Shown: positions 23,457 through 32,749, counted from the stretch's first letter. The stretch: 64,000 nt of DNA from Bacilli bacterium (GCA_017541325.1 JAFXZI010000007.1:31875-95874); one strand, 5' to 3'. Notes: a model not told the origin generated them from the sequence alone. Made by a program: numbers and translations.

Positions 23457-24167
23457 TAATTTAGAAAAAATTTCACCTAATGGTTTATGTATTACAAGTT
23501 CTGCATAATCATCATATGGAGTAGGTGTATTATTAATTATTACTAGATGTTTTCCTTTATAAAAATCTATTAATCCGCTAGCTGGTTGTACCGTTAGAGA
23601 TGTTCCTGCAACGATAAGTAAATCTGCATTTAAAATACATGTTATTGCATCATTATATGCTTCAGGAAGCATTTCTCCATATAAGGTAACATCCGGTCTT
23701 ATTGTTCCACCACATTCACATTTAGGGATATCGTTTGATTTAAATATATAATCATACGGATATTCTTTTTTACATTTCATGCAATAATTTCTATATGTTG
23801 TCCCATGTACTTCTAATACTTTTTTTGATCCAGCTCTTTGATGTAATCCATCTATGTTTTGTGTAACAATTGCTTTTAATTTTCCTTGCTCTTCAAGTTT
23901 TGCTAAATATCTATGTGTTATATTTGGTTCTATGTTTAATGTATTCATATTTTTTTTATAATAATCAAAAAACAAATCTGTATTATTAATTAAACAATCT
24001 ATACTTAACATATATTCTGGAGAATAATTTTTATATTTTTCTTTATATAAACCATCTTTTCCCCTAAAATCTTTTATTCCACTTTCAGTAGATACTCCAG
24101 CTCCACCAAAAAATACAATATTACTAGATTGATCAATTAATTCTTGTAATTGTTTTATTTCATCCAT
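23451..24167 (-). CDS. cobB: Sir2-family NAD-dependent protein deacylase
   Basis: 238 residues, the usual bacterial CobB length. Sirtuin motifs: GGAGVSTESGIKDFRG (NAD loop, about 20-35), TQNIDGLHQRAG with the active-site HG in EVHGT, the zinc cysteines CMKC and CECGG, and GTSLTVQPASG. It removes acetyl or other acyl groups from lysines using NAD. The RBS GGTGATATT precedes the ATG. Gene symbol by family only. Confidence 0.93.
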   Translation of the reverse strand: MDEIKQLQELIDQSSNIVFFGGAGVSTESGIKDFRGKDGLYKEKYKNYSPEYMLSIDCLINNTDLFFDYYKKNMNTLNIEPNITHRYLAKLEEQGKLKAIVTQNIDGLHQRAGSKKVLEVHGTTYRNYCMKCKKEYPYDYIFKSNDIPKCECGGTIRPDVTLYGEMLPEAYNDAITCILNADLLIVAGTSLTVQPASGLIDFYKGKHLVIINNTPTPYDDYAELVIHKPLGEIFSKLK

Positions 24168-24192
24168 AATATCACCAATTAAATTATAACAT

Positions 24193-24217
24193 AAAAAAAG
24201 AGGAATTAATCCTCTTT
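24193..24217 (-). terminator. Terminator overlapping the end of VirD4-like gene
   Basis: On the minus strand AAAGAGGA pairs with TCCTCTTT around TTAAT, then T residues. The stop codon lies in the loop. Confidence 0.8.
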
Positions 24218-25549
24218 CATAGTGTATAATTCTACTTTATCAAATTCTAGGTTTGGTTGTTCAACTGGTTTTTCTTCAAACTTCCAATCTATATTAAAAT
24301 CTGGAAGTAATTTTGTTTTAATAGGATACATTCTAGGAGTAATAATAATTGCTTCGAAATAATCCATTGTTTTAAGTTCTTCTTCTGTGATTAAACTTGT
24401 ATTTTCATCTATTCTTCCGCATAATCTAGATATTTGTTGTAATGTTTCTATATCATTTGCAAGTAAATATATAATATTACCAAAACTCATTTTTAATAGT
24501 TCAGTATATTCTTTACCATATACATTATCAAGTTCTAATAAACTTTTTATGTAGATATTATATCTAACATTGTTTCCTCTTGATAGATTTAAAACATTTA
24601 CAAAATCTTTTATAGTTTTTAAGTTTTCAAAGTCATCAATATAGAAATTTAATCTTCTTTCCTTATTAGGGTTAATACTTTCCATATAATTACATTGATC
24701 AATTATAAGAGAAACTAATTCTTTTGTACTAGGTTTATTTTCATTAATAATAAATAATGCGGTTTTATCTTTTTGAATGTTTTCTAAATCAATGTTGTTA
24801 TTGCATAAAACTTTAGATAGTCCTTCTTTTACTGTATAAAGTTTAGTTCTTTGTTTAAATACAGCTAGAATTGATCCTTTAGTTTCATTAGGAGCTTCAA
24901 ATATACCAGATAGATAAATATATATTAATGAACTTTTATCTAATGTTTTTAGATATTTTTTTAATTTTTCACTTTCATTTGCTAAAAGTGAAAGACTATT
25001 TAAATTTATTTCTGATTCTTTAGCATTCTCAAATAAGTATAATGCTAATCCAGTAAATAAATTGATTGCGGAATTAACCCAGAAAGGATCTTCGTTAGCA
25101 GAAACTTCAGAAGATAATAAATAATAACCTACATTTTCTATCATTTCTAAAGCATTATCTTTTTCTCCAGCCTTATATAACTTATAAGGTAGATATAATG
25201 GATTATAATTATTACCTTTATTAGTATTAACTAAGTTAATAACATATAATTTATATCCTTCTTTCTTTATTTCTCCACTTAATTTTTTGTAGATTTCACC
25301 TTTGATGTCATTTACAACAAATGATTCACCAGCTTTAATAGCAAGTCTTATTTGAGGTAACATAGTTGCGACTGTTTTACCAGACCCTGTTGCACCAATT
25401 ATTAGATTATGTGCTTCTTTATCATCAATATATAGATGATTATCATCATACATAATCTCAATTCCTGATTTTTTTATTATAGAATCATAACTAATTTGGG
25501 TAGTTTTATTTATTATTTCTTCTTTACTTGCCCATCTTGAATATGCCAT
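24206..25549 (-). CDS. VirD4/TraG-type AAA+ coupling-like ATPase
   Basis: 447 residues. Walker A GATGSGKT at about 52-59 (within NLIIGATGSGKTVATMLPQ), the DPFWVNSAINLFTGLALYL segment (about 150-170) and the Walker B-like NFYIDDF (about 303-309) match type IV secretion DNA-transfer ATPases. There is no N-terminal membrane domain and no adjacent mpf genes. The start is ATG 25549 with RBS AAAGGGGG; a longer version has no RBS. It may couple DNA or protein to a secretion apparatus elsewhere, or be a stand-alone relative. Confidence 0.8.
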   Translation of the reverse strand: MAYSRWASKEEIINKTTQISYDSIIKKSGIEIMYDDNHLYIDDKEAHNLIIGATGSGKTVATMLPQIRLAIKAGESFVVNDIKGEIYKKLSGEIKKEGYKLYVINLVNTNKGNNYNPLYLPYKLYKAGEKDNALEMIENVGYYLLSSEVSANEDPFWVNSAINLFTGLALYLFENAKESEINLNSLSLLANESEKLKKYLKTLDKSSLIYIYLSGIFEAPNETKGSILAVFKQRTKLYTVKEGLSKVLCNNNIDLENIQKDKTALFIINENKPSTKELVSLIIDQCNYMESINPNKERRLNFYIDDFENLKTIKDFVNVLNLSRGNNVRYNIYIKSLLELDNVYGKEYTELLKMSFGNIIYLLANDIETLQQISRLCGRIDENTSLITEEELKTMDYFEAIIITPRMYPIKTKLLPDFNIDWKFEEKPVEQPNLEFDKVELYTMKED

Positions 25550-25620
25550 ACATATCCCCCTTTCATGACTAAAGTATACACTATAAAAATACATTTAACT
25601 TAAACAATAATGGTCTTTTG

Positions 25621-25629
25621 TGTTATAAT
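25621..25629 (+). promoter_or_regulatory. Extended -10 promoter of AraC-like gene
   Basis: TGTTATAAT, 16 nt before ATG 25646. It lies inside the longer reading frame, which supports the shorter start. Confidence 0.65.
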
Positions 25630-25645
25630 TGTCTTGGTGAAGAGA

Positions 25646-26110
25646 ATGTTTTCTAATGAACTGGTCTGTAATATATTAGATTATATAAATAAAAATATTA
25701 ATAAAGAGATTACTATTGATGAGTTATCTAATATTTTCTATTATGATAAAACTTATATTATGAAAAGATTTAAAAAAGAATTAAGTATAACTATATTTGA
25801 TTATATTAATAGCATGAGAGTATTTAATAGTTTAACTTTATATAGTTTTGATAATTATATTATTTATATTGCTTTTAAAAGCGGATTTAATTCACTTGAA
25901 TATTATTCTGAAATGTTTAAAAAAATAATGGGTGTTAGTCCAAGTATTTATAGAAAATATGTTAATAGGGATATTTCTATTAAAGATAAAGAAATAGATT
26001 TAATTCTTTATAATATAGTTAAATTAAATAGAATTAAAAAAATGACAGATAAATATCTTAATAATAGAAAACCATCTATTATTATGGTTAAAAAGATTGC
26101 ACTAAAATAA
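25646..26110 (+). CDS. AraC-family HTH protein
   Basis: 154 residues. An AraC/XylS double-HTH domain occupies the first 105 residues (EITIDELSNIFYYDKTYIMKRFKKE, then the second helix pair ending SPSIYRKY). There is no sensor domain, only a basic tail of about 50 residues. The start at ATG 25646 is set by the promoter and RBS (GGTGAAGAG); an upstream ATG lies before the -10. It shares a divergent intergenic region with the VirD4-like gene, so it could control it. Confidence 0.82.
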   Translation: MFSNELVCNILDYINKNINKEITIDELSNIFYYDKTYIMKRFKKELSITIFDYINSMRVFNSLTLYSFDNYIIYIAFKSGFNSLEYYSEMFKKIMGVSPSIYRKYVNRDISIKDKEIDLILYNIVKLNRIKKMTDKYLNNRKPSIIMVKKIALK

Positions 26111-26139
26111 AAAAGATAGATTCAAATCTATCTTTTTTT
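26111..26139. terminator. Bidirectional terminator, AraC-like and lipid-kinase genes
   Basis: AAAAGATAGATT and AATCTATCTTTT (about 26111-26136) with a T-tract. The last codons of the minus-strand gene are encoded in the 3' arm. Confidence 0.85.
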
Positions 26140-27009
26140 ATAATTCTTTATTAATCCAATTAAATCTCTATCATAAAAGATATTAATCTTCTTTGGTAAT
26201 AATTCTATTTCAAATGTTTTAGAAGTTAGTTCTTCGCCGTCTAAATTAGCGGTTACTTCTTGATCACATTTAATAATTGCTTTATTAGTAATTATCTTTT
26301 TAACATGTTTATTGCTTTCGTGTTTTCCTGCCTTTACACGATTTATTAGTAAAGCAAATTTTAATCTACTCATTCTATCTATTAAAAATAATTCAAATTT
26401 ACCATCATCTACTTTACCTTTAGGATTAATAGTATATCCTTTTCCATAATATTTAGCATTACCAACAATTATTGTGCAAAACTCTTTTTCATATTTTTCA
26501 TTATCAACAAGAACTGTGAATTTTTTTAAAATATATTTTGCAAAATGTTTAATAATACTTGCGTTATATCTTTGTTTTCTTGGAATTAGTTTACTTTTAA
26601 AATCTGCATTATTAGCAATATCTGCATCAATTCCAAAACAACCTATATTTATAAAGTATTTATCATTTATTTTTAATACATCACATGGATTTGATCCTTT
26701 AATGAAGTTTTCACGGCAATATCTATTAAAATCATTACCTGTTCCACAAGGAATAAAACCTAGAGTATTTTTTGTATCAATTAATTTATTTAAAGCTCTA
26801 TTAATTATTCCATCTCCGCCTACAACGATGATTGTTTCTTTTTTATTCTTATAACTATCTAGTATATCTTCAGTAGATCTTTTATCATTATTAGTTTCAA
26901 TAATATATTTAAATTTTAGTTTTTTAGATGCTTCTTCTATGCCTTCAATTATTTCGTTAGTTCTTTCTTTAAGTGAAAAAGTGTTAACTAAGAATACATA
27001 TTTTTTCAT
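26128..27009 (-). CDS. Diacylglycerol/sphingosine-type lipid kinase
   Basis: 293 residues, the length of DagK/YegS/BmrU lipid kinases. The nucleotide-binding VVGGDGIINRAL and the GFIPCGTGNDFNRY motif are intact, and the C-terminal half shows the second-domain pattern with ANLDGEE. It phosphorylates a lipid such as diacylglycerol, feeding phosphatidic acid back into membrane synthesis, which fits an organism with lipoteichoic acid synthesis (LtaS at 47,952). Minus strand, single gene. Confidence 0.9.
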   Translation of the reverse strand: MKKYVFLVNTFSLKERTNEIIEGIEEASKKLKFKYIIETNNDKRSTEDILDSYKNKKETIIVVGGDGIINRALNKLIDTKNTLGFIPCGTGNDFNRYCRENFIKGSNPCDVLKINDKYFINIGCFGIDADIANNADFKSKLIPRKQRYNASIIKHFAKYILKKFTVLVDNEKYEKEFCTIIVGNAKYYGKGYTINPKGKVDDGKFELFLIDRMSRLKFALLINRVKAGKHESNKHVKKIITNKAIIKCDQEVTANLDGEELTSKTFEIELLPKKINIFYDRDLIGLIKNYKKR

Positions 27010-27090
27010 ACTCTCACCTAGTTAAAGTATACCATATTATTGAGCAAAATACATATTTGTGGTATTTTATTACTAGTTATTGAGGTAGTT

Positions 27091-28641
27091 ATGATTAGAT
27101 TTAATAATATAAAAGTAAAAGAAGATTTAGATGAAGAACAATTGTTAGATTTTTTATGTAAAAAAGAACATTTATTTAAAGAAAATATTAAAGAATTTTA
27201 TATAAGAAAAAAGTCAATTGATGCTAGAGATAAAGATAATATTTATTATAATTATACTTTTGATTTAGTATGTGAATCTGAATATGATATAAAAAATTGT
27301 ATTCATATAGATGAACCAGTTAATGAAGAAATACAAGTTAAAAGGAAGAGTAATGATCGACCAATTATAATTGGAAGTGGACCAGCTGGACTATTTTGTG
27401 CTTTAACATTTATTAATAATGGTATTAAACCAATTATATTTGAACAAGGCGATAAAGTAGATGAAAGAGTTTCTAAAGTAGATAATTTTAAAAATAATAG
27501 AGTCTTAGATATTCATTCAAATGTTCAATTTGGTGAAGGTGGTGCAGGTACATTTTCTGATGGAAAATTAACTACTGGAATTAATAGTAGTTATTGTAAT
27601 CAAGTATTAGAGTTGTTTTATAAATTTGGTGCACCTAAAGAGATTCTTTATTTAAATAAACCACATATAGGAACTGATAATTTAGTAAAAATAGTAAAAA
27701 ATATTAGAAACTATATAGAATCTTTAGGTGGAGAATATCATTTTAATGAAGAAATAACAGATTTTATTATAGATAATAATAGAGTAGTTGGTGTTGTTGG
27801 AAAAGAAAAATACTATTCAGATACAGTAGTTCTAGCTATTGGTCATAGTGCTCGTAAAACCTTTAAAAAATTATATGATCTTAATGTATTAATGGAAAAG
27901 AAACCTTTTTCTGTAGGAGTTAGAATAGAACATTTACAAAAAGATATTAATAAAAGTCAATATGGAGACAAATCTAAATTAAAACTACCACCTGCAGAAT
28001 ATAAATTGGTATATCATGGAAAAGATAGAAGTGCCTATACCTTTTGTATGTGCCCAGGAGGTGTTGTTATAGCATCTTCTAGTGGTGAAGGAGAAATAGT
28101 TACTAATGGTATGAGTACTTATAAAAGAGATTTAGAAAATGCTAATAGTGCTCTTTTAGTTAATGTTGTTCCAGAAGACTTTAAAAAGGATTATCCGTTA
28201 AGTGGAATTGATTTTCAAAAAGAACTTGAAGAAAAAGCATTTGTATTAGGTGGTGAAAACTATAACGCTCCAGTTCAAAGAGTAGAAGATTTTTTAAATA
28301 ATAGAGTATCTACAAAAATAGGTTCAGTTAGACCAACTTATCTTCCTGGAGTAAGACTAACTAATTTAAATGAAATACTTCCTAAATTTGTTAGTAATAC
28401 TATGAAAGATGCAATATACTATTTTGATAAAAAAATAAATGGTTTTAATAATCCAGATGCTATTTTAACTGGTGTTGAAACTCGTAGTAGTTCACCAGTT
28501 AGAATAATTAGAGATATAAATTATGAATCAAATATTAAAGGATTATTTCCTTGCGGAGAAGGTCCTGGATATGCTGGTGGTATTATGAGTGCAGCAATCG
28601 ATGGAATTAAATGCGCTAAAACAATATTAGAACATGAATAA
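27091..28641 (+). CDS. FAD-dependent dehydrogenase (COG2509-like)
   Basis: 516 residues. The FAD-binding GSGPAGLFCAL motif comes after about 90 N-terminal residues, GEGGAGTFSDGKL and the C-terminal GEGPGYAGGIMSAA match the uncharacterised flavoprotein family COG2509. The start is ATG 27091 with GAGGTAGTT; upstream in-frame codons lack an RBS. The reaction is unknown; an NAD(P)H-dependent redox role is expected. It stands alone upstream of the 28,700 small-gene cluster. Confidence 0.88.
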   Translation: MIRFNNIKVKEDLDEEQLLDFLCKKEHLFKENIKEFYIRKKSIDARDKDNIYYNYTFDLVCESEYDIKNCIHIDEPVNEEIQVKRKSNDRPIIIGSGPAGLFCALTFINNGIKPIIFEQGDKVDERVSKVDNFKNNRVLDIHSNVQFGEGGAGTFSDGKLTTGINSSYCNQVLELFYKFGAPKEILYLNKPHIGTDNLVKIVKNIRNYIESLGGEYHFNEEITDFIIDNNRVVGVVGKEKYYSDTVVLAIGHSARKTFKKLYDLNVLMEKKPFSVGVRIEHLQKDINKSQYGDKSKLKLPPAEYKLVYHGKDRSAYTFCMCPGGVVIASSSGEGEIVTNGMSTYKRDLENANSALLVNVVPEDFKKDYPLSGIDFQKELEEKAFVLGGENYNAPVQRVEDFLNNRVSTKIGSVRPTYLPGVRLTNLNEILPKFVSNTMKDAIYYFDKKINGFNNPDAILTGVETRSSSPVRIIRDINYESNIKGLFPCGEGPGYAGGIMSAAIDGIKCAKTILEHE

Positions 28642-28644
28642 ATG

Positions 28645-28673
28645 TTGAATATAACAAGTTAAAAATGTATAAT
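28645..28673 (+). promoter_or_regulatory. Promoter of the small-gene/yidD/deacetylase operon
   Basis: TTGAAT (28645-28650), 17-nt spacer, TATAAT (28668-28673), 26 nt before ATG 28700. Confidence 0.6.
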
Positions 28674-28699
28674 TATGATAGATAGAAAGGGATTATGCT

Positions 28700-28981
28700 A
28701 TGGAAGAAAAAGAAAGTATTAAAATAGAAGAATTATTTTCTTATGGAATGTCTAAAGAAGGATTTGAGAAACTTCTAGAAGATATAAAAAACGCAGTTGG
28801 TGAAGGAAAACAAGCACTTGCTGGTGAAATAGATACAATTAGTGAAGAAGATAAGACCAAATTAAAGGAATTAGTATCAAGTGCTAATGAATCAATTGAT
28901 AATAGTTTAAAAGATATTGAAGAATTATTTGTAAGAATAATAAGTGATTGGGATAAAGAAAAAGGTGATACTAATGAATAA
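28700..28981 (+). CDS. Small acidic helical protein of unknown function
   Basis: 93 residues, highly acidic, predicted largely helical, with repeated Glu/Lys/Ser and a conserved-looking YGMSKEGFEKLL. No signal peptide, so probably cytoplasmic. It overlaps the next gene by 8 nt and leads an operon with yidD and a deacetylase, suggesting a cell-envelope link, but that is only from context. No family recognised. Confidence 0.6.
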   Translation: MEEKESIKIEELFSYGMSKEGFEKLLEDIKNAVGEGKQALAGEIDTISEEDKTKLKELVSSANESIDNSLKDIEELFVRIISDWDKEKGDTNE

Positions 28982-29156
28982 TGTTGAAAATTATATTTCT
29001 GGAATAGATAGTTCCTTAGAAAAAATTAGAAACAATTATGAATACTATAAAGCTTTTGGATCTTTCTTTATTGCTAGTAAGATTAGAGAAGATTTAGAAG
29101 ATATTATAGAAGAAATGGAAAAAGTTAAAGATTTTGCAAGTAGTTTAGATAAATAG
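28974..29156 (+). CDS. Very small helical protein
   Basis: 60 residues starting at ATG 28974 with RBS AAAGGTGATA, overlapping the end of the preceding gene. Coiled-coil-like (SLEKIRNNYEYYK..., EDIIEEMEKVKDF). The tight overlap suggests it acts with the preceding protein. No family recognised. Confidence 0.55.
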   Translation: MNNVENYISGIDSSLEKIRNNYEYYKAFGSFFIASKIREDLEDIIEEMEKVKDFASSLDK

Positions 29157-29164
29157 GAGAAAAT

Positions 29165-29395
29165 ATGAGTAATTTTCTTATAAAAATTATTAGATTATAT
29201 CAACGTATGCCTCTACATACACATAGTTTATGTAGATATACACCTACATGTTCTGAATATACTATAATTGCTATAAAAGAATATGGTTCTATAAGAGGAT
29301 TATTCATGGGCTTTAAAAGAATTTTAAGATGCAATCCATTTGGTGGAAGTGGTTTTGATCCAGTGCCACCAAATACTAAGAAGGTGATAAGATGA
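29165..29395 (+). CDS. yidD: YidD membrane protein insertion efficiency factor
   Basis: 76 residues with the complete YidD signature: YQRMPLHTHSLCRYTPTCSEY and RCNPFGGSGFDPVP. It assists YidC/Sec insertion of membrane proteins. RBS AGGAGAAAAT. The stop codon TGA overlaps the next ATG (ATGA), coupling it to the deacetylase gene; this TGA stop also supports the standard genetic code. Confidence 0.95.
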   Translation: MSNFLIKIIRLYQRMPLHTHSLCRYTPTCSEYTIIAIKEYGSIRGLFMGFKRILRCNPFGGSGFDPVPPNTKKVIR

Positions 29396-30819
29396 AAAAA
29401 GGTATAATTATTGGAATAATAGGTATAATTTTAGTAGTTGCTGGTCTAGTTAGTTATTTTGCTTTTTCAAAACCAAAAATTACTCTCTTAGGCGGAGATT
29501 ATATAAAAACAGAACTTAAACATAAATACAAAGATAAAGGTGTATCTGTTACTTTAAACGGAAAAGAATTAGATAAGAATTCATATAAAGTAAAAATAGA
29601 AGATAATATTAATACAGATGAACTTGGAAAGTATAAAGAAACATATAATATTGAATATAAAAAGAAGATTTATAAAATTGTAAGAACTGTCGAAGTTGTT
29701 GATGAAGAAGGACCTGAAATAAATACTAATTATGAAAAAGTAGAAACAGATTTTTGTACTGGAAAAGAAAAAGTAAATCTAACTTTTACAGCAGTAGATA
29801 ATGGAGATGGAGATGTAACAGATAAAGTTACTAAAGAGAAAAAAGAAGATGGATATTATTTAAGTGTAGCTGATTCTAAAGGAAATAAAACTGTTAAACA
29901 AGTTCCTATAGTAAAAGAAGAAGAACCAGCTCCACATATTAAAATAAATGGAACTACTCCAACTTATATTACAGTTGGTGATAAGTATAATGATCAAGGA
30001 GCATATTTAGCTGATTATTGTGGAAATAAAAAAGAAGCTGAAGTAAAAAGTAATAGTACTGTTGATTCTAGTAAAGTAGGTACTTATAAAGTAGATTATA
30101 GTACTATATATAATGATAAAGAAATTAAAGCAACAAGAGAAGTAAAAGTAGTTAGAAAAGGAACTACTACATCTAATACAATAAAAGGAAATAAAATAGT
30201 ATATTTAACTTTTGATGATGGACCGGGAGCTCATACTGAAAGATTATTAAATCTATTAGACAAATATAATGTTAAAGCAACATTCTTTGTAACACATCAA
30301 TATCCAAAATATGAGTATTTAATTAAGGAAGAAGCAAAAAGAGGACATGCAGTTGCTGTTCACTCTTACTCACATAATTATAAAAAGATATATGCAAGCG
30401 TTGATGCGTTTAAAACAGATTTTAATTTAATGAATGATATTATTGAAAATCAAACTGGTACAAGATCTAAAATATTTAGATTCCCAGGAGGAGGATCAAA
30501 TACTGTATCTAGAAGTGCTTGTAAAGGTTGTAAGATAATGACTCAGATATCTAAAGTTATGGAGTCTGAAGGTTATTATTGGTTTGACTGGAATGTATCT
30601 AGTGGTGATGCTGATGGAAGTCCTACTAAAGAAAAAACTACAAATAATGTTATTAATGGAATGAAAAATCATAGTAATGCTGTAATACTTATGCATGATA
30701 TTCATAAATCTACTGTAGATGCTATGGAAGATATTTTAAAATTTGGTACAGAGAATGGATACACGTTTAAAGTATTAGATGAAACATCGCCAAAAATAAG
30801 ACATAAAATAAATAATTAA
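29392..30819 (+). CDS. Polysaccharide (peptidoglycan) deacetylase with Ig-like domains
   Basis: 475 residues. An N-terminal signal anchor (about 4-24) is followed by two DUF5011-like Ig-fold domains (about 30-105 and 180-260) and a NodB deacetylase domain (about 266-465). NodB motifs are intact: TFDDGP, the HSYSH metal histidines, RFPGGG, and VILMHD. This is the layout of secreted PgdA-like enzymes that N-deacetylate cell-wall glycans, lowering lysozyme sensitivity. It ends at a strong terminator shared with the convergent BI-1 gene. Confidence 0.92.
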   Translation: MKKGIIIGIIGIILVVAGLVSYFAFSKPKITLLGGDYIKTELKHKYKDKGVSVTLNGKELDKNSYKVKIEDNINTDELGKYKETYNIEYKKKIYKIVRTVEVVDEEGPEINTNYEKVETDFCTGKEKVNLTFTAVDNGDGDVTDKVTKEKKEDGYYLSVADSKGNKTVKQVPIVKEEEPAPHIKINGTTPTYITVGDKYNDQGAYLADYCGNKKEAEVKSNSTVDSSKVGTYKVDYSTIYNDKEIKATREVKVVRKGTTTSNTIKGNKIVYLTFDDGPGAHTERLLNLLDKYNVKATFFVTHQYPKYEYLIKEEAKRGHAVAVHSYSHNYKKIYASVDAFKTDFNLMNDIIENQTGTRSKIFRFPGGGSNTVSRSACKGCKIMTQISKVMESEGYYWFDWNVSSGDADGSPTKEKTTNNVINGMKNHSNAVILMHDIHKSTVDAMEDILKFGTENGYTFKVLDETSPKIRHKINN

Positions 30820-30820
30820 A

Positions 30821-30846
30821 AAAACATCTCAATTTGAGATGTTTTT
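30821..30846. terminator. Bidirectional terminator
   Basis: AAAACATCTC (30821-30830), AATT loop, GAGATGTTTTT; between the deacetylase and minus-strand BI-1 genes. Confidence 0.88.
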
Positions 30847-30847
30847 A

Positions 30848-31477
30848 TTAGTCTCTTTTTCCAAATAATTGTAATAACTTAATTATTACATTAATAATAT
30901 CTAAGTATAATTGGAATGCCCAAAATACTGCATATTTTTCTTCTTGTTCACCGTTCATTCTAGATATTCTCCAGATATCTACAACTATATATCCACAGAA
31001 TATAAGTAAAATTGCAATAGAAGTTCCTAAGTCAATTGCAGCACTTTTTACAAATACATTAATTAAAGTTAATACAAGTGAACCTAGTAATGCAACCAAT
31101 AGGAATGTTGCGAATCCATTAAGATTAAGCTTAGTATTTTTACCAACATATCCTAATACACCAAATATTACAGCAGTTGCTAAGAATACAAATATAATAG
31201 ATGACATTTGATAATATAGGAATATTGATCCAAATGTAATACCTGTTATTGCAGTATATATTAGATATAATGTTTTTACTACTGTATCACTTAGTTTATG
31301 AAGTGCAAATATCATTACAAGACCTAATACAATTTCTATTATTGCAAATAGACCATATGCACTGATTATACTTGCGAATAACTCAACATCTAGTGATAAT
31401 AAATATCCACATCCAAAAGTAATTAATAAACCAATAGCTAGCCATTTATATACTTTGGATAAAAATCCATTATTCAT
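30848..31477 (-). CDS. Bax inhibitor-1 / YccA family membrane protein
   Basis: 209 residues with about seven transmembrane spans and an EEKYAVFWAFQLYLDIINVIIKLL C-terminal segment typical of the BI-1 family (calcium-leak/YetJ-like channels). Strong RBS AGGAGGAAAT. It is a monocistronic minus-strand gene. Function in bacteria is poorly known. Confidence 0.88.
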   Translation of the reverse strand: MNNGFLSKVYKWLAIGLLITFGCGYLLSLDVELFASIISAYGLFAIIEIVLGLVMIFALHKLSDTVVKTLYLIYTAITGITFGSIFLYYQMSSIIFVFLATAVIFGVLGYVGKNTKLNLNGFATFLLVALLGSLVLTLINVFVKSAAIDLGTSIAILLIFCGYIVVDIWRISRMNGEQEEKYAVFWAFQLYLDIINVIIKLLQLFGKRD

Positions 31478-31543
31478 ATTTCCTCCTTCTCATAGCATAA
31501 TGATAGCACATTTTATAATTTTATTAAAGTGAATTAAAAAGTA

Positions 31544-31552
31544 TGATATAAT
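31544..31552 (+). promoter_or_regulatory. Extended -10 promoter of CobW-like gene
   Basis: TGATATAAT, 21 nt before ATG 31574. Confidence 0.65.
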
Positions 31553-31573
31553 TTCTTTTGAAAGGGTGATATT

Positions 31574-32701
31574 ATGAAGGGTAAAGTATTACCAATTACA
31601 TTATTAACAGGATATTTAGGTAGTGGTAAAACTACACTAATTAATCATATTTTAAAAAATCAAGAAGGGTATAAAATAGCAGTAATAGTAAATGATATTG
31701 GAGAAGTAAATATAGATGCTGATCTAATAGAAAAAGGTGGAGTAGTTAAAGAAAAAGATGATAACTTAGTTGCTTTAACTAATGGCTGCATCTGTTGTAC
31801 ATTAAAAACTAATTTAATAGAACAAATAGCTCAAATATATGATATGAATAAATTCGATTATTTATTAATAGAAGCTAGTGGTATATGTGAACCAATTCCA
31901 ATAGCTCAAAGTATAATGGCAATCAATCAAATGATGAATGAAAGTGGATTTAAAGATATAGTAAGATTAGATTCAATTATTACAGTTACAGATGCCTTAA
32001 GACTTGTTAAAGAATTTGCTGGTGGAGATGAATTGTTAAAAGAAGAAATAGAAGAAGACGATATAGAAAACTTAATAATTCAACAATTAGAATTCTGTGA
32101 TATTGTTATTTTAAATAAAGTATCTGAAGTTGATACTGATGAATTAAATGAAGTTAAAACAGTTATTAAAAAGTTACAACCACATGCTAAATTAATTGAA
32201 ACAGATTATGCTAAAGTAGATTTAAAAGATATATTAGGTGTAGAATTATTTGATTTTGAAAAAGCTATTTCTTCTGCAGGATGGGTTGAAGAACTTGAAA
32301 GAGAAGAAGAGGAAGAAGCTGAAGGAGAAGCTTTAGAGTATGGAATAAGTACTTTTGTATATTATGAAAGAAAAGCATTAGATCGTGAGAAGTTTAAAAA
32401 GTTTGCTAATGAAACTTTTGATAGAAGTATAATTCGTTGTAAAGGAGTTTTATACTTTGATGATGAAGAAGATATGAGTTATATGTTTGAGCAAGCTGGA
32501 AGTCAAAAGTCTTTAATGCAAGCTGGAGAATGGTTTGCAACTCTTCCAAAAGAAGAATCTGATAGATTACGTGAAATGGAACCAAAGCTAGAACAAGACT
32601 GGGATCCTGTTTATGGAGATAGAATGGTTAAACTTGTATTTATTGGAAAAAATATGAATAAAGAGGAAATTATTAAAAAATTAGATAAATGTATTAAATA
32701 A
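31574..32701 (+). CDS. CobW/COG0523-family metal GTPase
   Basis: 375 residues. G1 motif GYLGSGKTTL (about 13-22), the metal-binding CICC motif (72-75, NGCICCTLK) and G4 ILNKVSEVD are present, followed by a CobW C-terminal domain. COG0523 proteins act as metallochaperones, often for zinc; no zinc-regulated promoter was visible, so the metal is not assigned. An acidic EEEEEAEGEA linker lies near residues 240-254. Confidence 0.9.
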   Translation: MKGKVLPITLLTGYLGSGKTTLINHILKNQEGYKIAVIVNDIGEVNIDADLIEKGGVVKEKDDNLVALTNGCICCTLKTNLIEQIAQIYDMNKFDYLLIEASGICEPIPIAQSIMAINQMMNESGFKDIVRLDSIITVTDALRLVKEFAGGDELLKEEIEEDDIENLIIQQLEFCDIVILNKVSEVDTDELNEVKTVIKKLQPHAKLIETDYAKVDLKDILGVELFDFEKAISSAGWVEELEREEEEEAEGEALEYGISTFVYYERKALDREKFKKFANETFDRSIIRCKGVLYFDDEEDMSYMFEQAGSQKSLMQAGEWFATLPKEESDRLREMEPKLEQDWDPVYGDRMVKLVFIGKNMNKEEIIKKLDKCIK

Positions 32702-32724
32702 AAAGAGATTTATTCTCTTTTTTT
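32701..32724 (+). terminator. Terminator after CobW-like gene
   Basis: AAAAGAGA (32701-32708) pairs with TCTCTTTT (32714-32721), then T residues. Confidence 0.8.
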
Positions 32725-32732
32725 GTTATAAT
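32724..32732 (+). promoter_or_regulatory. Extended -10 promoter of pilin-like/M15 fusion
   Basis: TGTTATAAT, overlapping the end of the preceding T-tract, 17 nt before ATG 32750. Confidence 0.65.
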
Positions 32733-32749
32733 AAAGTAGGTGATAGTAA

